Origin: Piscinibacter sp050175855
GTDB lineage: Bacteria; Pseudomonadota; Gammaproteobacteria; Burkholderiales; Burkholderiaceae_C
Assembly (NCBI RefSeq): GCF_050175855.1
Contig: NZ_JBFXIO010000059.1
Location: 1-16,041, forward strand
Direction: 5' to 3'
DNA: 16,041 nt
A model generated the notes under the pieces. The model saw nothing but the letters and a program-made list of their open reading frames with translations, did no database searches and was not told the DNA's origin. Below are positions 12,453 to 16,041 of this stretch, piece after piece (positions within the stretch are counted from its first letter, which is position 1; every line of letters starts with the position of its first letter). The position numbers and the translations under genes were made by a program.

Positions 12453-13793
12453 TCAGGCCTGCCCGAGCAGCGTGAAGCCGACGCGCGTGCGCCCCGCCGC
12501 CGATTCGGCCAGCGGCCGGCCGGCGTGCATGCGCGCGATCGCCGCCACGATGGCCAGACCCAGGCCGTGGTGCGACTGGCCGTCGGGCCGCGCGGCATCG
12601 GCACGGAAGAAGCGGTCGAACAGGCGCGGCAGGTGCTGCGGCGCGATCGTCTCGCCGGCGTTCTCCACCTCCACGCGCAGCTGCTGGTCCGCATCGGGCG
12701 CGATGCGCACCACGACCGTCGAGCCGCGCGGCGCGAAGCGCACCGCGTTGGACAGCAGGTTGGACAGCGCCCGCTTGACCAGCGGCTCGTCGACCGCCGC
12801 GTCGGCGTCGCCGTCGACACGCGCCGTCAATCCGGCCTCCTCGAGCATCGCCTCGTGGAACTCGATCACCTGCGCGGCCAGCGCCGCCAGGCTCGCGCGC
12901 GCGCCGCGCCGCGCGGTAGCGCCGCGGTCGGCCTGCGAGAGGAACAGCATGTCGTTGACCATCGCCGACAGGCGCTGCGCCTCCTCGAGGTTGGACAGCA
13001 GCGTGTCGCGCAGCTCCTCGGCCGGGCGGTCGCGCGACAGCGCCACCTCGGTGTGGCCGATCAGCGCGGCCAGCGGCGTGCGCAGCTCGTGCGCCACGTC
13101 GGCGTTGAAGCCCTCGAGCTGCGCCACGGCGCCTTCCAGCCGCACCATGAGTTCGTTGAACTGCTCGATCCAGGGCAGCAGCTCCTCGGCCGGGTCGTCG
13201 AGATGCAGCCGCTGGTCGAGCCGGCTCGGCGAGATGGCGCGGGTCTGCGACGCCAGTTCTCGCAAGGGCCGCAGCGCACGCCGCACATGCCAGTAGCTGC
13301 CCGCCGCCACCAGCGTGCCGGCCAGCAGCGTGACGACGACGAACACGATCACCCAGTTGCGGCCGAACTTGGCGTCGCTGGTGAAGTCCATCGTGTAGCG
13401 CGCCTTGAGCAGCCCGCCGGCCAGTTGCGGTGCCGCGATGTCGAAGTCGACCGCATAGGTGTGGGCCGACATGGCGTGCGCGCCGGCCTGCTCGTCGGCG
13501 TAGAACACGCTGCCGTCGGCGCGCCACAGCTCCAGCCGCGTGCTCGCGCGCATCGCCGCATCGGCGCGCACGCGAGCCAGACAGGCCTGCTCGCCGCCGG
13601 TCTTCAGCTCGTGGGCGAGGATCTGCGCGATCACGTCGCTGCGGAACAGCGCCTCCTCGCGGTTCTTCTCCTTGATGAGCATCTTCACCGAGAACCACGC
13701 CCCGGTGAACAGCAGCGCCAGCACCACCATGGTGACGAGCGCGAGCTTGCGCGACAGGCGCAGGCCGATCGAATGGCTGCAGCGCGAGCTCAT
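12453..13793 (-). CDS. Two-component sensor histidine kinase, heavy-metal (CusS/CopS-like) group
   Basis: This inner-membrane kinase senses a periplasmic signal and phosphorylates the adjacent response regulator. The 446-residue protein has TM1 at about 16-37, a periplasmic domain to about 146, TM2 at 147-168, a HAMP linker (170-222), and the phospho-acceptor His235 in ADVAHELRTP. The N-box is around Asn349 (RALSNLLSNAVRF), then the G1-like VENAGETI (375-383), LFDRFFRAD (391-399) and HHGLGLAIV (408-416). The VEN.G..I form of the G1 box and the F-box resemble those of E. coli CusS. The sensor domain has few metal-type residues (Cys71, His107, Met108, His111), so the signal is uncertain. Its ATG overlaps the regulator stop (ATGA, 13790-13793). 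Confidence 0.9.
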   Translation of the reverse strand: MSSRCSHSIGLRLSRKLALVTMVVLALLFTGAWFSVKMLIKEKNREEALFRSDVIAQILAHELKTGGEQACLARVRADAAMRASTRLELWRADGSVFYADEQAGAHAMSAHTYAVDFDIAAPQLAGGLLKARYTMDFTSDAKFGRNWVIVFVVVTLLAGTLVAAGSYWHVRRALRPLRELASQTRAISPSRLDQRLHLDDPAEELLPWIEQFNELMVRLEGAVAQLEGFNADVAHELRTPLAALIGHTEVALSRDRPAEELRDTLLSNLEEAQRLSAMVNDMLFLSQADRGATARRGARASLAALAAQVIEFHEAMLEEAGLTARVDGDADAAVDEPLVKRALSNLLSNAVRFAPRGSTVVVRIAPDADQQLRVEVENAGETIAPQHLPRLFDRFFRADAARPDGQSHHGLGLAIVAAIARMHAGRPLAESAAGRTRVGFTLLGQA

Positions 13794-14479
13794 GCGGTGC
13801 GGTCCTCGAGCACGTAGCCCATGCCGCGCACGGTGTGCAGCAGCTTGTTCTCGAAGGGATCGTCGAGCTTGGCGCGCAGCCGGCGCACCGCCACCTCGAC
13901 GACGTTGGTGTCGGAGTCGAAGTTCATGTCCCACACCTGTTCGGCCAGCGTGGTGCGCGACAGCACCTGGCCGCGCCGGCGCAGCAGCAGGGTCAGCAGG
14001 GTGAACTCCTTGGCGGTGAGGTCCAGCCGCGAGCCGGCGCGGTGCGCCTTGCGGCTGGCCAGGTCGAGCTCGAGGTCGGCCAGGCGCAGCTGCGTGCCCG
14101 AGCCGGCGCCGCTGCCGTTGGCGGCGCCGCGGCGCAGCAGCGCCGCCACGCGCGCCAGCAGCTCCGAGAAGGCGAAGGGCTTGACGAGGTAGTCGTCGGC
14201 ACCTTCCTGCAGGCCGCGCACGCGGTCTTCCACCTTGTCGCGCGCGGTCAGCATCAGCACCGGCCGCTGGCCGCGTTCGCGCATCGCCTTGAGCACGCCG
14301 AAGCCGTCGACGCCGGGCAGCATCAGGTCGAGCAGCACGAGGTCGTACTCGCCGTCGCAGGCCAGCAGGCGGCCCTGGATGCCGTCGCGTGCCACGTCGA
14401 CCACGTAGCCGTTCTCCGACAGGCCCTTGTGCAGGTAGTCGGCGAGCTTGGGTTCGTCTTCGATGACGAGCAGGCGCAT
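13790..14479 (-). CDS. OmpR-family response regulator, heavy-metal (CusR/CopR-like) group
   Basis: This DNA-binding regulator is switched on by phosphorylation from the adjacent kinase. The 229-residue protein has a receiver domain with acidic residues Asp8/Glu9, phospho-acceptor Asp51 (LVLLDLMLPGVDG), Thr78 and Lys100. A Gly/Ala/Ser linker (113-122) leads to a winged-helix domain containing LTAKEFTLLTLLLRRRGQVLS and the recognition-helix region NVVEVAVRRLRAKLD, ending HTVRGMGYVLE. The family alignment starts MRLLVIEDE at 14479; an in-frame ATG at 14515 adds 12 unmatched residues. Neither start has a clear Shine-Dalgarno, so the message may be leaderless. A palindrome at 14541-14558 upstream may be its own binding site. 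The gene is divergent from the DUF4148 gene. Confidence 0.92.
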   Translation of the reverse strand: MRLLVIEDEPKLADYLHKGLSENGYVVDVARDGIQGRLLACDGEYDLVLLDLMLPGVDGFGVLKAMRERGQRPVLMLTARDKVEDRVRGLQEGADDYLVKPFAFSELLARVAALLRRGAANGSGAGSGTQLRLADLELDLASRKAHRAGSRLDLTAKEFTLLTLLLRRRGQVLSRTTLAEQVWDMNFDSDTNVVEVAVRRLRAKLDDPFENKLLHTVRGMGYVLEDRTA

Positions 14480-14540
14480 AGGGAATGAATCGGATCGCAA
14501 TGCAACGGCGCGCATGTTCGCACCGAAGCGGCCGGCGCTG

Positions 14541-14558
14541 GATTACGAATTTGTCATC
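14541..14558. promoter_or_regulatory. Probable response-regulator binding box
   Basis: GATTACGAATTTGTCATC is an imperfect 9+9 palindrome; the half-sites GATTACGAA and GATGACAAA (complement of the right half) agree at 7 of 9 positions. It is AT-rich in a GC-rich region and sits between the divergent regulator start (14479) and DUF4148 start (14669). The pattern resembles the ATTAC/GTAAT and TGACA/TGTCA boxes described for CusR, HprR and CopR. Binding is inferred. Confidence 0.5.
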
Positions 14559-14668
14559 TGGCTGTTCGGGAAAGCACGAGGGTCGGTTCCTAGAGTTCAC
14601 TCCGTGTCGACGACAGACACCGACTGCTCCTCCCGACTCCCAACCGACTTCAACCCAAGGACACCATC

Positions 14669-15040
14669 ATGAACGCCAAGACCCTGATCGCCACCGCCCT
14701 CGTCGTTTCGTTCGCCGGCACCGGCGCCGCCTTCGCCCAGGAAGCCACGCAGGACTTCCCGGTGCCGCAGTGGAAGTCTTCCATCACCCGCGCCGAAGTG
14801 ATCGCCACGCTGAAGGCCGCGCCGGCCGCACAAGCGAGCTACGGCGAAGCCTCGACGGCGCCCAAGGCCGCCTCGACCCTGAGCCGCACGCAGGTGCAGG
14901 CCGAGACCCGCGAGGCGCTGCGCCTGGGCGCGATCGGCAGCGACGAAGGCATGGTGCGCGTGGCCACGCCGGCACAGGCCGAGCAGATCCGCGCCGAGGG
15001 CCTGCGCGTGCTGGACGGCACGGTCGCCCGCGCGCAGTGA
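14669..15040 (+). CDS. DUF4148 domain-containing secreted protein
   Basis: This 123-residue protein belongs to a family of small periplasmic proteins found almost only in Burkholderiales and without known function. A signal peptide MNAKTLIATALVVSFAGTG runs on to AAFA, with cleavage expected after Ala23. The mature part has the family features: a short region with SSITRAEVIATLKAA (37-51) and a later LSRTQVQAETREALRLGAI stretch (70-88) that repeats the same helix pattern of Thr/Arg-Ala/Gln-x-x-x-Glu. AAGGA lies 7 bases before the ATG. TAGAGT at 14591-14596 is a possible -10, giving a leader of about 66 bases, but no good -35 was found. It is divergent from a metal-type two-component system with a candidate binding box between them, so regulation by that system is plausible. 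Confidence 0.88.
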   Translation: MNAKTLIATALVVSFAGTGAAFAQEATQDFPVPQWKSSITRAEVIATLKAAPAAQASYGEASTAPKAASTLSRTQVQAETREALRLGAIGSDEGMVRVATPAQAEQIRAEGLRVLDGTVARAQ

Positions 15041-15041
15041 G

Positions 15042-16041
<1,000 letters not shown>

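Noticed and set aside
10949..12820. Upstream extension of the GST reading frame giving an 837-residue protein
   Set aside because: The extension crosses the decarboxylase and kinase genes in the wrong frame; the GST fold starts at the ATG at 10948, which overlaps the decarboxylase stop.
12354..13817. 487-codon plus-strand open frame opposite the sensor kinase
   Set aside because: Its composition is that of a shadow frame (Arg, His, Val, Gln rich), and the kinase on the other strand has complete motifs.

Overview
The window is a GC-rich (roughly 70% by eye), densely coding bacterial chromosome segment. The gene content points to a betaproteobacterium of the order Burkholderiales, in the Rubrivivax/Leptothrix/Methylibium neighbourhood. 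The main reasons are a small DUF4148 secreted protein, the codon bias, the family resemblance of most proteins, and several promoters that appear to make leaderless messages. Genus cannot be fixed from the sequence alone. No rRNA, tRNA, CRISPR array, integrase or transposase is visible.

Layout, left to right. (1) 58-717: protein-L-isoaspartate O-methyltransferase (pcm), convergent with (2) 736-1908 on the minus strand, a lipoprotein that ends in a small c-type cytochrome domain held on an Ala-Pro repeat. A perfect hairpin with the pcm stop codon in its loop separates them. (3) 2102-8040: a plus-strand cluster of a DppF-like peptide ABC ATPase, a family 5 solute-binding protein, a TonB-dependent outer-membrane receptor and an amidase. 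The first three overlap by 4 bases each (ATGA, GTGA) and the amidase follows after 22 bases. This looks like an uptake-and-hydrolysis unit for a peptide-like or amide compound, but no permease is encoded here. (4) 8041-8284: a non-coding island with two inverted copies of one structured hairpin element, then a small hairpin that places the Shine-Dalgarno sequence of the next gene in its loop. (5) 8285-9619: a TTC38-like TPR protein. (6) 9663-10316: a SagB-type nitroreductase-family protein with a probable leaderless promoter.

(7) 14479 down to 10307, minus strand: an OmpR-type response regulator and a CusS/CopS-like sensor kinase (ATGA overlap), then an aromatic-amino-acid-decarboxylase-family PLP enzyme and a glutathione S-transferase-like protein (ATGA overlap). 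The 47-base gap between kinase and decarboxylase is almost filled by two abutting hairpins. (8) 14669-15040, divergent from the regulator: the DUF4148 protein. An 18-base imperfect palindrome resembling CusR/CopR boxes lies between the two starts and probably serves the regulator. (9) 15042-16041, minus strand: the C-terminal two thirds of glycerol kinase, running off the right edge.

Most genes are ordinary accessory metabolism. The parts most worth a second look are the paired hairpin element at 8081-8263, where stems differ but pair and the 25-base loop is conserved with a compensatory change, the receptor/ABC/amidase cluster without permeases, and the regulator box between the two-component system and DUF4148. 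No stretch longer than about 245 bases lacks a gene.
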